Of a stretch of DNA of 64,000 bases, positions 1-7,706 are shown in pieces (the first letter of the stretch is position 1; each line of letters begins with the position of its first letter). The notes under the pieces were generated by a model that was not told where the DNA came from, made no database searches, and saw nothing but the letters and a program-made list of their open reading frames with translations. A program made the translations under genes and the position numbers. Source of the DNA: an uncultured Dehalococcoidia bacterium (lineage in GTDB: Bacteria > Chloroflexota > Dehalococcoidia > Lucifugimonadales > UBA3495); the NCBI GenBank assembly GCA_951812625.1, contig CATOSP010000002.1:1494788-1558787 (forward strand), in the 5' to 3' direction.

Positions 1-1
1 T

Positions 2-154
2 GCCCAGCTGCTGAATGGCTCGGAAGATGCCATCGAAGAAGGGGTGTTCGCACACAACCTCATGGGGTCTTTCCAGTCTGGCATCAATCACGGCAGCGTA
101 CAGGTCATGCGCGACCAGATGGCCCGCAGGGGCCTGGGAATGCCCAGGGGTTAG
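2..154 (+). CDS. Acyl-CoA dehydrogenase, C-terminal end only
   Basis: This is the last 50 codons of a gene that starts before the window. The frame reads ...LLNGSEDAIEEGVFAHNLMG, then SFQSGINHGSVQVMRDQMA, and ends in GLGMPRG with a TAG stop at 152-154. The pattern of a GxFxHNxMGSFQ stretch, then INHG and QVMRDQMARR close to the stop, is what I know from the C-terminus of one group of acyl-CoA dehydrogenases. The next gene is another acyl-CoA dehydrogenase on the same strand 52 bases on. The two could form a heteromeric enzyme of the alpha2-beta2 kind known from actinobacterial sterol degradation, but that is inference. The ORF that opens at 15 in a different frame overlaps this end and is not its start. 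Confidence 0.75.
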   Translation, partial: AQLLNGSEDAIEEGVFAHNLMGSFQSGINHGSVQVMRDQMARRGLGMPRG

Positions 155-206
155 CGGCTCAGGGGGAGTCGTCACGACACCCCCACGAATATCACGAGGA
201 ATTTAC

Positions 207-1382
207 ATGGATGTCTTACTGAACGAAGAAGAACAGATGGTCAAGAACCTTGCCAGGGAATTCCTGGAAGGGGAATGCCCACCGAGCCTAGCCCGGGAGA
301 TGGAAAAGGACGATCTCGGTTATCCACCAGGACTGTGGCAACAGATCGCACAGTTGGGGTGGTTTGCGATGTCCCTGCCCGAGCAGTATGGAGGACAGGG
401 TCTCGGCCTGACCTACCTCGGCTTGGTGCTGGAAGAGGTTGGCCGCGCGATCGCCCCGGTTCCGTTCCACAGCACGATGGTTCCGGCACTGGCCATCGCG
501 TCGGACGGCAGCGAAGCGCAGAAGCAGGACATCCTGCCCAGGGTAAGCAGCGGCAGTCTCGTCATGACATGGGCGTTCAATGAGCGGAACCCACGTTTGA
601 TTCCTGAGGCCGTCAACTTGAAGGCGGAACTCCAGGGAGACGAATTCGTCTTGAACGGCGAAAAAATGTTCGTGGACAATTTCAACGCCGCAGGACAATG
701 CCTGGTCGTCTGCCGGACTGCCCCCGCATCGTCAGATAACCTGGGAATCTCTTTGGTTCTGGTGGACACCGACAGCCCCGGACTCACCAACATACCCTTG
801 ACGACCCTGGCCAAGGACAAGCAGAGCAAGGTTGTTTTCGACGATGTTCGGGTACCGGCAGCGAACCTTGTTGGCAACCTCAACGAGGGCTGGCCCATCG
901 CCGACTCTATGCTGGAACGCGCGACCGTGCTTCTGTGTGCCCAGATGGCTGGCGCGGCTAGGAAAGATGCCGAAATGGCCATCGAGTACTCGAAGAACCG
1001 CACGGCCTTCGGGCGGCCTATAGGCTCTTTCCAGTCAATCCAGCACCTCTGTGCCGACATGACCCTGTGGGTCGATGGTGCTCAGCTTTTGACCTACGAG
1101 GCGCTCTGGAAGATGGATCAAGGCATCCCGGCAGGGGTGGAAGTCTCCCAGGCCAAGGCGTTCTGCAACGACAAATGCGAGGCCACAGTTAGGTCTTCCC
1201 AGGTCATACACGGTGGTATCGGGTTCATGATGGAGTTCGACCTCCATCTGTGGTTTCGAAGGGTGACCGCGTGGACTATGAGGCTCGGCACCAGTTTCGA
1301 GCACCGGGCCAAGATCGCAAACGCCCTTCTTGATCATCCAGGACGCGTTCGGCTAGGGATGGACCTGACTCCAGTCAGTTAA
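207..1382 (+). CDS. Acyl-CoA dehydrogenase family protein
   Basis: FAD-dependent desaturase of acyl-CoA thioesters, 391 residues, the usual family length. The start is ATG 207, with ACGAGGA at 194-200 as ribosome site; the longer open frame from 15 overlaps the previous gene and lacks homology. The N-terminal helical domain runs to about residue 110 and contains SLPEQYGGQGLGLTYLGLVLEE. The middle beta domain holds FNERNP and GEKMFVDN. The C-terminal helices carry NRTAFGRPIGSFQSIQH and HGGIGFMMEFDLHLWFRR. The HGGIGFxxExDLHLxxRR form is typical of subunits that pair with a second dehydrogenase, which fits the truncated dehydrogenase just upstream. Substrate cannot be told; neighbours suggest catabolism of organic acids. 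Confidence 0.9.
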   Translation: MDVLLNEEEQMVKNLAREFLEGECPPSLAREMEKDDLGYPPGLWQQIAQLGWFAMSLPEQYGGQGLGLTYLGLVLEEVGRAIAPVPFHSTMVPALAIASDGSEAQKQDILPRVSSGSLVMTWAFNERNPRLIPEAVNLKAELQGDEFVLNGEKMFVDNFNAAGQCLVVCRTAPASSDNLGISLVLVDTDSPGLTNIPLTTLAKDKQSKVVFDDVRVPAANLVGNLNEGWPIADSMLERATVLLCAQMAGAARKDAEMAIEYSKNRTAFGRPIGSFQSIQHLCADMTLWVDGAQLLTYEALWKMDQGIPAGVEVSQAKAFCNDKCEATVRSSQVIHGGIGFMMEFDLHLWFRRVTAWTMRLGTSFEHRAKIANALLDHPGRVRLGMDLTPVS

Positions 1383-1426
1383 ACCCCGCCCATTCATCTA
1401 CCCCATACGAGATAGGAGAATTCAAC

Positions 1427-1630
1427 ATGCCCACCGACCCCGTTTGTGGAGTGGACATTGACGAGCAGGCTGCCAGGGCCGAGACCGGCCAGACTAGGCA
1501 TGGCGCGGCTGAAGTTGACCCGACCCAGGGGACCCGCAGTTTCTATAACGGCGTTTGGTATTATTTTTGCAGCCTGGAATGCCGGACCAAGTTCTTGGCT
1601 AGCCCCGATGCTTTTCTGAACCAGGGGTAA
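1427..1630 (+). CDS. YHS domain protein
   Basis: Small 67-residue protein opening MPTDPVCGVDID and closing with NGVWYYFCSLECRTKFLASPDAF, the hallmark of the YHS domain: a DPVCGM-like loop followed by a YFCSxECxxxF metal-binding motif. YHS domains occur in copper ATPases, some monooxygenases and as stand-alone proteins, and probably bind a metal through the paired cysteines. A middle stretch of about 25 residues between the two motifs is longer than usual. The ribosome site TAGGAG lies about 8 bases before ATG 1427. It follows the acyl-CoA dehydrogenase by 44 bases and could be co-transcribed. Role unknown beyond likely metal binding. The 298 bases after it (1631-1928) show no convincing gene. 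Confidence 0.8.
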   Translation: MPTDPVCGVDIDEQAARAETGQTRHGAAEVDPTQGTRSFYNGVWYYFCSLECRTKFLASPDAFLNQG

Positions 1631-1928
1631 CCCCGGACCTCTCACACCCGAGTTACGACCGGCGCATCGGGTTCAGACCAGCCCTGCGCCGGCAACTCAT
1701 TCTCAGACCTCGGTGCCTGCAACTCACTTTGTACGGCATACGGAGCCGTCGTCAGTTCTTCGAATCGGCGCCCCCTGTCAAGCTTGGGTGTGAACCGCGC
1801 CATGTTGTTGCACTCCCCCCTCCCAGCCCATATACTCACCCCAATCTGCCCGGGGACATCGGCGTCGAGTAGTTGGGTGGCGTTGGTTGTTGTCCTGGGC
1901 GCTCCAGACTTCCGTTGAGGAGCGTGTC

Positions 1929-2864
1929 ATGTCGATTCTGGTGATAGGCGGGACCGGCTTCATTGGCCCTCGCGTTATTCGACGTTTGGTCGAAAGGGGA
2001 GAGGATGTCGTCTGCATGGACGTCAATCCCTCAGCCGCCGACTTCAGCGGCTTCGGCGGCGATGTCCGGGTGGTCTATGGCGACGTCACCGACTACGAGG
2101 ATGTCTCTAGGACCATTCTGGAAGCCAAGCCTGACCGCATCATCAACCTGGCTTACCTTCTGGGAGGCGGCGAGGATCGCCCCCACTTCACCATGAAACT
2201 CAATATCATGGGTATGGATAACTGTTTCGAGGCGGCCAGGTTATGCGGCGTGAATCGCGTCGTCTATGCCAGTTCTATTGCCGTAAGCGGGCAGCAAAGC
2301 CACTTCGGGGACCAGCCCATTAACGAAGATGCCCCATCCTATGGTACCAGCCAGTATGCGATGCACAAGCGGTTCAACGAGTTCCAGGCCCAGATGTTTA
2401 TCGACAATTACGGTATGTCGATAACCGGGATCCGGCCTGCCAATGTAACTGGACCTGACAAAGTGAGAGGGTCCACTGACCACGTCCGTTGCATCACGCT
2501 CCCCGCTTCCGGTGAGCCGGTCAGGTTCCCTCAGAAGTCCATCAAGAGGCTTCCCATCCATGTTGAGGATATTGCGGAAGCATTTACCAGGGTGTTGTTG
2601 GCCGATTCGTCCCATTATCCAGTCTACAACTCCGGCGGCCACCCCATCAGCCTGGGAGACTTGGCCGATATGGTCAGGCAGTTCCTCCCCGATGCTCAGA
2701 TCGACTTCGATAGTGAGGGCGGTCTGGAGAGTTCAGGGAATTACCTTGTGGACAACAGCCGGCTGCGTGACGAGTTCGAGATTGAATACGCCCCGTTCCG
2801 GCAGCGGGTGAGGGAAATCATAAACGCCGTGCGGCAGGAAAGCGGGTTGCCGCCTGTAGCCTAG
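1929..2864 (+). CDS. NAD-dependent epimerase/dehydratase family protein
   Basis: Extended short-chain dehydrogenase of 311 residues. The Rossmann motif GGTGFIG is at residues 7-13 and the YxxxK catalytic pair appears as YAMHK after SSIAVSG. ATG 1929 is chosen because TTGAGGAG precedes it and the nucleotide-binding strand MSILVIGG starts at once; a TTG at 1887 would only add 14 residues with no homology. Families with this fold act on nucleotide sugars but also on steroids, lactones and flavonoid-like compounds, so the substrate is open. The neighbours are an esterase and an amidohydrolase on the same strand, which suggests a degradative rather than a cell-wall role. Confidence 0.85.
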   Translation: MSILVIGGTGFIGPRVIRRLVERGEDVVCMDVNPSAADFSGFGGDVRVVYGDVTDYEDVSRTILEAKPDRIINLAYLLGGGEDRPHFTMKLNIMGMDNCFEAARLCGVNRVVYASSIAVSGQQSHFGDQPINEDAPSYGTSQYAMHKRFNEFQAQMFIDNYGMSITGIRPANVTGPDKVRGSTDHVRCITLPASGEPVRFPQKSIKRLPIHVEDIAEAFTRVLLADSSHYPVYNSGGHPISLGDLADMVRQFLPDAQIDFDSEGGLESSGNYLVDNSRLRDEFEIEYAPFRQRVREIINAVRQESGLPPVA

Positions 2865-2896
2865 CCGCTCTCCAGACGATTCACGGGAGGTAAGTT

Positions 2897-3835
2897 ATGC
2901 CACTCGACCCACAAGCACAGATGGTGCTCGAACAGACCGCTGCCCTCGGCTTGCCACCGGCGCACACCGTCTCGCCGGAGGAGGCACGCGCCAACGGAAA
3001 GCTGCGGCCCCGCGCTCCAGGCCCTGAAGTCAGCGCTGTAGAAGACCGGGGCATACCCGGACCGGACGGAGATGTTCCTGTACGCATATACACGCCAGAG
3101 GGCCATGGCCCCTTTCCTGTGCTCGTGTGGTACCACGGCGGTGGCTGGGTCGTCGGTGATCTCGATACCGCCGACGGCACCGCCCGGCAGCTATGTCTAG
3201 GAGCGGAATGCGTGGTAGTTTCCGTAGACTACCGCCTCGCCCCGGAGGCCAAGTTTCCGGGACCTGCCGAGGACTGCTACTCGGCGGCACAATGGGCGGC
3301 GGGCAATGCTTCTGCATTGGGCGGGGATCCGAGGAGGATTGCTGTTGGTGGTGATAGCGCAGGGGGCAATCTCGCTGCAGTGGTGAGCTTGATGGCCCGA
3401 GACCGGGGAGGTCCCGGCTTGGTGCATCAGCTGTTGGTCTACCCTGTTACCGAGCGCGACTTCACTACCAACTCGTACCAGGCCAATGCGGACGGCTACG
3501 GTCTCAGCCAGGATGCTATGAGGTGGTATTGGGACCATTACCTGGCTTCCGACGCGGATGCCCAGAACCCATATGCTGCTCCGATGCAGGCTAGAGACCT
3601 TTCCGGTCTGCCCTCAGCACTGGTCATTACTGCCGAGTACGACCCGCTTTGCGACGAGGGTGAAGCCTATGCCGCCAGGCTGAGGGAGGCGGGAACTCCT
3701 ACCCAATGCACCCGGTACGACGGGATGACTCACGGTTTCTTCAGCCAGTCGGCAGTCATGGACAAAGGCAAGTTGGCCGTCGAGGAGGCGACCGCTGCGC
3801 TGAAGGCTGCGTTTTCGCAGGTTGGTGTAGGCTAG
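2897..3835 (+). CDS. Alpha/beta hydrolase, hormone-sensitive-lipase family esterase
   Basis: 312 residues. The oxyanion-hole motif HGGGW is in YHGGGWVVGDLDTADGTAR, the nucleophile elbow is GDSAGG, and the acid and base are in AEYDPLCDEG and DGMTHGFF. This is the full catalytic set of the HSL (type IV) carboxylesterase family, which cleaves short- to medium-chain esters. The ribosome site GGGAGG is 7 bases before ATG 2897. No signal peptide is visible, so it should be cytoplasmic. It lies 32 bases after the epimerase and 97 bases before an amidohydrolase on the same strand, a plausible small catabolic operon. Natural substrate unknown. Confidence 0.92.
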   Translation: MPLDPQAQMVLEQTAALGLPPAHTVSPEEARANGKLRPRAPGPEVSAVEDRGIPGPDGDVPVRIYTPEGHGPFPVLVWYHGGGWVVGDLDTADGTARQLCLGAECVVVSVDYRLAPEAKFPGPAEDCYSAAQWAAGNASALGGDPRRIAVGGDSAGGNLAAVVSLMARDRGGPGLVHQLLVYPVTERDFTTNSYQANADGYGLSQDAMRWYWDHYLASDADAQNPYAAPMQARDLSGLPSALVITAEYDPLCDEGEAYAARLREAGTPTQCTRYDGMTHGFFSQSAVMDKGKLAVEEATAALKAAFSQVGVG

Positions 3836-3932
3836 ACGCCGGCAAACTCCGAAAAACTGTAGTAGTACCATGGTGCTCAAGTGGTGGCGTCCAGCCACTT
3901 CGGGGAGTCCGTGAGCATTCTTGGAGGGTCAT

Positions 3933-5237
3933 ATGCCTGGAGCAAACGGGAGAACGACGATTATTCGTGGCGGTACTCTGATCGATGGTTCCGGCCAGTC
4001 CCCGGTGCAGAACGATGCAATCGTACTGGATGGCGACCGTATTCGTAGCGTCGGTGTCCTACCCCCGGACGTAAACGCCGAAGACCCTGAGAGCGTGCGC
4101 ACCATCGATGCCTCCGGAAAATGGATTATGCCGGGGTTGATCGATGGTCATTGTCACCTCTCTTTCGGTCAACCGGCTATGCCCGGGCTCAACATCGCCA
4201 GGGGCACCGTGAGCTCGGAGTTCAGCACCATTCGCGCAGCCCGGAACGCTCAAACGGTACTTCGATCGGGTGTGACCAGTGTCTGCGTCCCCGGCGGCAC
4301 ATGGTTCATTGACGTGGCGGTGCGGGAAGCCATCAATGCGGGTCTCATCGAAGGTCCCCGTGTCTATTGCGCCGGACGCTTCATAGTTACCTACGGCAGC
4401 ATCGCCGACAACGAGCCGTCCTGGGTAGGCACGCCAGAACACGTCAATGGGAAGCTTTGCAACAACGTAACTGACATGGTCACCGAAGTTCGTCGGCAGT
4501 GCAAGCACGGTGTGAACTTCATCAAGATGGCCGACAGCACCTGGGGCGATATCCAGACTATCTCCAGAGAAGAGCTGACGGCGGTAGCCGAGGAAGCCCA
4601 CCGCCGCAACGCTCGAATCACGATTCACTCCCGGGGCGCGGACTCGACTCGGGCCGCCGCCGAGGCCGGGTTCGACTGGATACTCCACGCCGACCTGGCA
4701 ACCGAGTCGGACTTGGACGCCGTGGCCGAGGCGGGAGTCCGAATAATGCCGACCCTGACCTTCCTGGAACACGCGGCGGAGTACGGTCGCGACTTTGGTC
4801 GCAGCGAGCGGGAAGTCGATCAGATGAAGTACAACCTGGAGGGAGGCGCAAGAGTCCTGCAGAGGGCGCGGGAACTTGGGCTCAAGGTCCTGAGCGGCAC
4901 CGACAGTGGCAACTCGCCGGTGATGCCCTACGGGGAACTGCACGCTAACGAGCCGGGCATTATGGTCAAGTACGGCGGGTACACCCCTCTGGAGGCCATC
5001 TCGGCGTGTACCCGCGACAATGCCTTTGTTGTCGGGCTGGAAGACGATGTGGGTGTGATCGAGCCGGGCAAGCTGGCGGACATGCTTCTCTTAACCAAGG
5101 ACCCGGTGGCGGACATATCAGTCCTTAAGGGCGGGCGCAACCTTGACTTGGTGATCAAGGCGGGCAAAGTCGTGGACCGGAACGGGCTGCGTAACGCCCC
5201 CGACGACCCGCTCCGGATCGTACCGGACGCCTGCTAG
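3933..5237 (+). CDS. Metal-dependent amidohydrolase
   Basis: 434 residues of the amidohydrolase superfamily, imidazolonepropionase/prolidase-like group. The N-terminal metal motif is GLIDGHCHL, followed later by INFIKMADS-type strand residues, ITIHSRG, WILHADL and a GTDSG near residue 330. The C-terminal beta-sandwich ends EPGKLADMLLLTKDP, usual for the group. ATG 3933 is preferred because GGAGGG lies 4 bases upstream; a TTG at 3921 would start before that ribosome site. Such enzymes hydrolyse cyclic amides, dipeptides or related C-N bonds. Its stop overlaps the stop of the convergent gene by 3-4 bases, so the two transcripts must meet here. Substrate unknown. Confidence 0.9.
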   Translation: MPGANGRTTIIRGGTLIDGSGQSPVQNDAIVLDGDRIRSVGVLPPDVNAEDPESVRTIDASGKWIMPGLIDGHCHLSFGQPAMPGLNIARGTVSSEFSTIRAARNAQTVLRSGVTSVCVPGGTWFIDVAVREAINAGLIEGPRVYCAGRFIVTYGSIADNEPSWVGTPEHVNGKLCNNVTDMVTEVRRQCKHGVNFIKMADSTWGDIQTISREELTAVAEEAHRRNARITIHSRGADSTRAAAEAGFDWILHADLATESDLDAVAEAGVRIMPTLTFLEHAAEYGRDFGRSEREVDQMKYNLEGGARVLQRARELGLKVLSGTDSGNSPVMPYGELHANEPGIMVKYGGYTPLEAISACTRDNAFVVGLEDDVGVIEPGKLADMLLLTKDPVADISVLKGGRNLDLVIKAGKVVDRNGLRNAPDDPLRIVPDAC

Positions 5238-6685
5238 AACGCGGGACGACTCAGCGGTGCCGGATCGATCTTCCGGGGAATAAGTTGGCCGTCATCCGCG
5301 GTACCCAGGAGTTGGCCTCCATCGACCATTACCTTCCCACGCAGTAGCACGGTGGTTGGCCAACCATCGACTTCCCATCCCTCCCAGGGACTGTAGTCTC
5401 GGACGTGCAAGTCGGCCATTGTCAATGCCTTCTTGTACGACGGGTCGATGATGCACAGGTCCGCATCACTGCCTGCGGCTATCGCCCCCTTCCGTGGGTA
5501 GAGTCCCAGCAACTTGGCGGCATTGGTCGAGGTGACATCGGCGAATCGCTCCAGTGTCATGCCCTGTTTCACCACAGCCTCGGTGTAGTTGACGCCCATG
5601 CGAATCTCTATACCGATGTTGCCTCCTCTTACGTCTACTACGTTCCGGCCAGCGATCTTGTCAAGGTAAGTCGTGAAGCTGCTGTCCGTCGCTGTGAACG
5701 TCAGGTCAGAACGGTGGAGCCCGTCCCACAGGTTGAGGCGGTCTTCCTCGTATTTCAATGATGGATAGGTGTGGTACTTCATGCCGTCGGGTTCCCGGTA
5801 GCGGTCGCAGTTAAACGACAGTGCCAGGGTCAGCACTTCTCCATATACAGGCAGCCCGTTGCTGCGCGCTTCAGAAATTACATCTAGTCCATCTTTGGCG
5901 GTTACGTGTACGAAGTACAAGCCAACACCGGTGCGCTCCGCCAGGCGTACGGTGCTGCGGAAGGCCAGGTCTTCCACTGTTTTGGAATGGATTAGGTGAA
6001 CGTTGTACCAGTCCCAGTGACCGCGCTGCTGGGCCAGCAGGTAGTTATACATGACCAGCTCGTCGTCCTCGCCGTGTACTGCGAGGACTCCACCGTGACG
6101 AGCGATCTCGTTCATTACGTGTTCCAGTCGGCCGGCATCGATCTTTCCGATGGGGGTCAGAGAATTGGCCCTGCCCTCCGGTGGCCGGATGTCAGTGGTG
6201 AATATCTTGACGCTGGGGAAGCCCGCGTTAACTAGCTCGCCGTAACGCGAAATAGCGTCGGGAGTGCTGAACTGGTTATAGATGCAGTGGGTCGAGTAGT
6301 CTGTGTAGGCATTCCCTCGCCACGGCTCGATGAACTCATGGATTCCCCTGACCAAATCTCCTTCGTTGGGGACTGGCGCGAAGTCTATTACAGTTGTGGT
6401 GCCACCCCAGATGGCCCCCAAAGAATGTTCGATGGGTCCGGCGTTGGGCACACCTGCCACCAGTTCCCGTGCTCCCGGCTGCACATTGGCTGCAGCATGA
6501 GCGTGGGTCTCTATTCCGCCGGGAACCACTATCCTGCCGCCGGCGTCCACCACCTGTGCGCCTTCCTCCGGCAGTAGCCCCGGCAGGGCGACGGCGGCTA
6601 TCTGTTCTCCCGATATACCGATGTCCCATTGCCCTGTTCCCGAGGGTGTAACCACAGTCCCGCCCTTGATGACCATATCCAGCAT
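5234..6685 (-). CDS. Dihydropyrimidinase / D-hydantoinase-like amidohydrolase
   Basis: 483 residues, the normal length of cyclic amidases. It opens with MLDMVIKGGTVVTPSG and carries the metal motif GGIETHAHA, where dihydropyrimidinase has GGIDxHxH. IKIFTTD-like residues hold the place of the carbamylated lysine (SVKIFTTD), then AVHGEDDE, YFVHVTAKDG and a late GSDADLCIIDP. A strong AGGAGG lies 8 bases before ATG. These enzymes open hydantoin or dihydropyrimidine rings to N-carbamoyl amino acids. The preceding convergent gene is another amidohydrolase, so ring-opening of heterocyclic nitrogen compounds may be a shared theme. Exact substrate cannot be assigned from sequence alone. Confidence 0.9.
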   Translation of the reverse strand: MLDMVIKGGTVVTPSGTGQWDIGISGEQIAAVALPGLLPEEGAQVVDAGGRIVVPGGIETHAHAAANVQPGARELVAGVPNAGPIEHSLGAIWGGTTTVIDFAPVPNEGDLVRGIHEFIEPWRGNAYTDYSTHCIYNQFSTPDAISRYGELVNAGFPSVKIFTTDIRPPEGRANSLTPIGKIDAGRLEHVMNEIARHGGVLAVHGEDDELVMYNYLLAQQRGHWDWYNVHLIHSKTVEDLAFRSTVRLAERTGVGLYFVHVTAKDGLDVISEARSNGLPVYGEVLTLALSFNCDRYREPDGMKYHTYPSLKYEEDRLNLWDGLHRSDLTFTATDSSFTTYLDKIAGRNVVDVRGGNIGIEIRMGVNYTEAVVKQGMTLERFADVTSTNAAKLLGLYPRKGAIAAGSDADLCIIDPSYKKALTMADLHVRDYSPWEGWEVDGWPTTVLLRGKVMVDGGQLLGTADDGQLIPRKIDPAPLSRPAF

Positions 6686-6707
6686 AGTTGTCCCTCCTTT
6701 TTGGCGG

Positions 6708-6938
6708 CTATTCTAACACTGGAGATTCATCCCTGTGCCGCTTCATGAATCTGCGTAGCGCCACTAACGCCCAAAGCCCCTCAATAATTGTTACGGGGTA
6801 GGCTGAGACCAGCCCACTGTAAGCTGCAGTCAACGCACAACCTAGGGCAAAGACCAACACCATCCATTTTGACCGGCGCTCCAGCCAGTAACTTACGAAC
6901 ATGATCGCCACTGCAAGGGAACCGAACAACGTTAGCAA
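6708..6938 (-). CDS. Small three-helix membrane protein
   Basis: A 76-residue hydrophobic protein with segments LTLFGSLAVAIMFVSYWLE, WMVLVFALGCALTAAYSGLV and VTIIEGLWALVALRRFM, ending in a charged tail. The order of helices, the SYW motif in the first and the IIExxWxxxxL motif in the last recall the small CBU_0592-type membrane proteins, as far as I remember that family. TTG 6938 is preferred as start, since GGAGG sits 7 bases upstream of it; a longer frame from TTG 6956 would contain that ribosome site. It precedes the dihydropyrimidinase-like gene by 22 bases on the same strand and may share its transcript. Function unknown. Confidence 0.6.
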   Translation of the reverse strand: MLTLFGSLAVAIMFVSYWLERRSKWMVLVFALGCALTAAYSGLVSAYPVTIIEGLWALVALRRFMKRHRDESPVLE

Positions 6939-7052
6939 TTGGTATCCTCCGGTCAAATGCTTCAGTCCTGGCCAGAGGCGCTCCCGCGCCTCTCGATTGG
7001 GAAAAAGACTTTGCTGATCACGTGAACGTACGTCCTTATGACCTTCTATATC

Positions 7053-7061
7053 TGTTATAAT
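7053..7061 (+). promoter_or_regulatory. Extended -10 promoter for the zinc-ribbon gene
   Basis: TGTTATAAT is a perfect extended -10 element, about 100 bases before the zinc-ribbon start. No good -35 hexamer is present at 16-18 bases upstream, as expected for extended -10 promoters. Confidence 0.5.
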
Positions 7062-7169
7062 GCATTCAGGTGCAAGTTAAGGTTTCCAGTTGGTGGTATC
7101 CTCTTGGCGTTACCCCTAGCATCGGATGACCTCGACTGAGCCAAGAAACATCATATGGAGGCCATCCAG

Positions 7170-7457
7170 ATGGCGATCTCGGACAAGAGTCTTAATTGCG
7201 TGGAATGTGGGGCGCCGTTCATATTTACGGTGGGGGAGCAGGAATTCTTCGCTTCCAGGGGATACACCAACGAGCCCAAGCGCTGCCCCGAATGCCGGAG
7301 TGCCCGCCGGGGCCAGCAGCGCGGTTACGGCGGTGGTGAGCGGGAGATGCACCCCGCAGTCTGTGCCCAGTGTGGCGTTGACACTATGGTGCCTTTCCGC
7401 CCTCGCGGCGACCGCCCGGTCTATTGCAGCGATTGCTTCAGTGCCTTGCGCCGATAA
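7170..7457 (+). CDS. Zinc-ribbon domain protein
   Basis: 95-residue protein with two zinc-binding modules. The first has CVECG, then FFASRGYTNEPKRCPECR; the second has CAQCGVDTMVPFRPRGD and YCSDCF. This double arrangement, with a glycine-rich linker between, is widespread in Chloroflexi and some other phyla under the name zinc-ribbon domain protein. It may bind nucleic acid or act as a metal sensor; no function is proven to my knowledge. ATG 7170 is chosen because GGAGG at 7157-7161 lies 8 bases ahead; an ATG at 7155 would begin before that ribosome site. A strong terminator follows 18 bases after the stop, so this is a single-gene transcript. Confidence 0.85.
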   Translation: MAISDKSLNCVECGAPFIFTVGEQEFFASRGYTNEPKRCPECRSARRGQQRGYGGGEREMHPAVCAQCGVDTMVPFRPRGDRPVYCSDCFSALRR

Positions 7458-7474
7458 GCGCTAACACGGGAAAG

Positions 7475-7504
7475 AAAGGCCGCCCCCAGAGGGGCGGCCT
7501 TTTT
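7475..7504 (+). terminator. Rho-independent terminator
   Basis: A perfect 12-base stem (AAAGGCCGCCCC at 7475-7486 with its complement at 7491-7502) closes a CAGA loop and runs into T residues at 7500-7504. It ends the zinc-ribbon transcript. The A-rich left arm gives the reverse strand a short T-run too, so it may act both ways. Confidence 0.9.
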
Positions 7505-7706
7505 GGTTCATGCCGTGGTTCCGGCCTGCACCGTCGATTTAGCGCGACCATTTCATGGCAATTATTCCTCTTGTGGAATTTGGTTTCTGTACCCCCTAAG
7601 GTGTCGGGCGCAAAATCTCAAAACGACCAACCTCTGCTCGTGCCGTAGGCCTGCGGCACTCCCCACCCGGCGCCTTCGCACATATGCAGCAGGAAGGTGA
7701 CTTCAC

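Noticed and set aside
15..206. 64 extra N-terminal codons of the acyl-CoA dehydrogenase
   Set aside because: They overlap, in another frame, the real C-terminus of the previous dehydrogenase, and ATG 207 has its own ribosome site and starts the family homology.
1642..1839. 65-codon minus-strand ORF after the YHS gene
   Set aside because: No ribosome site, no homology, and composition resembles noncoding sequence.
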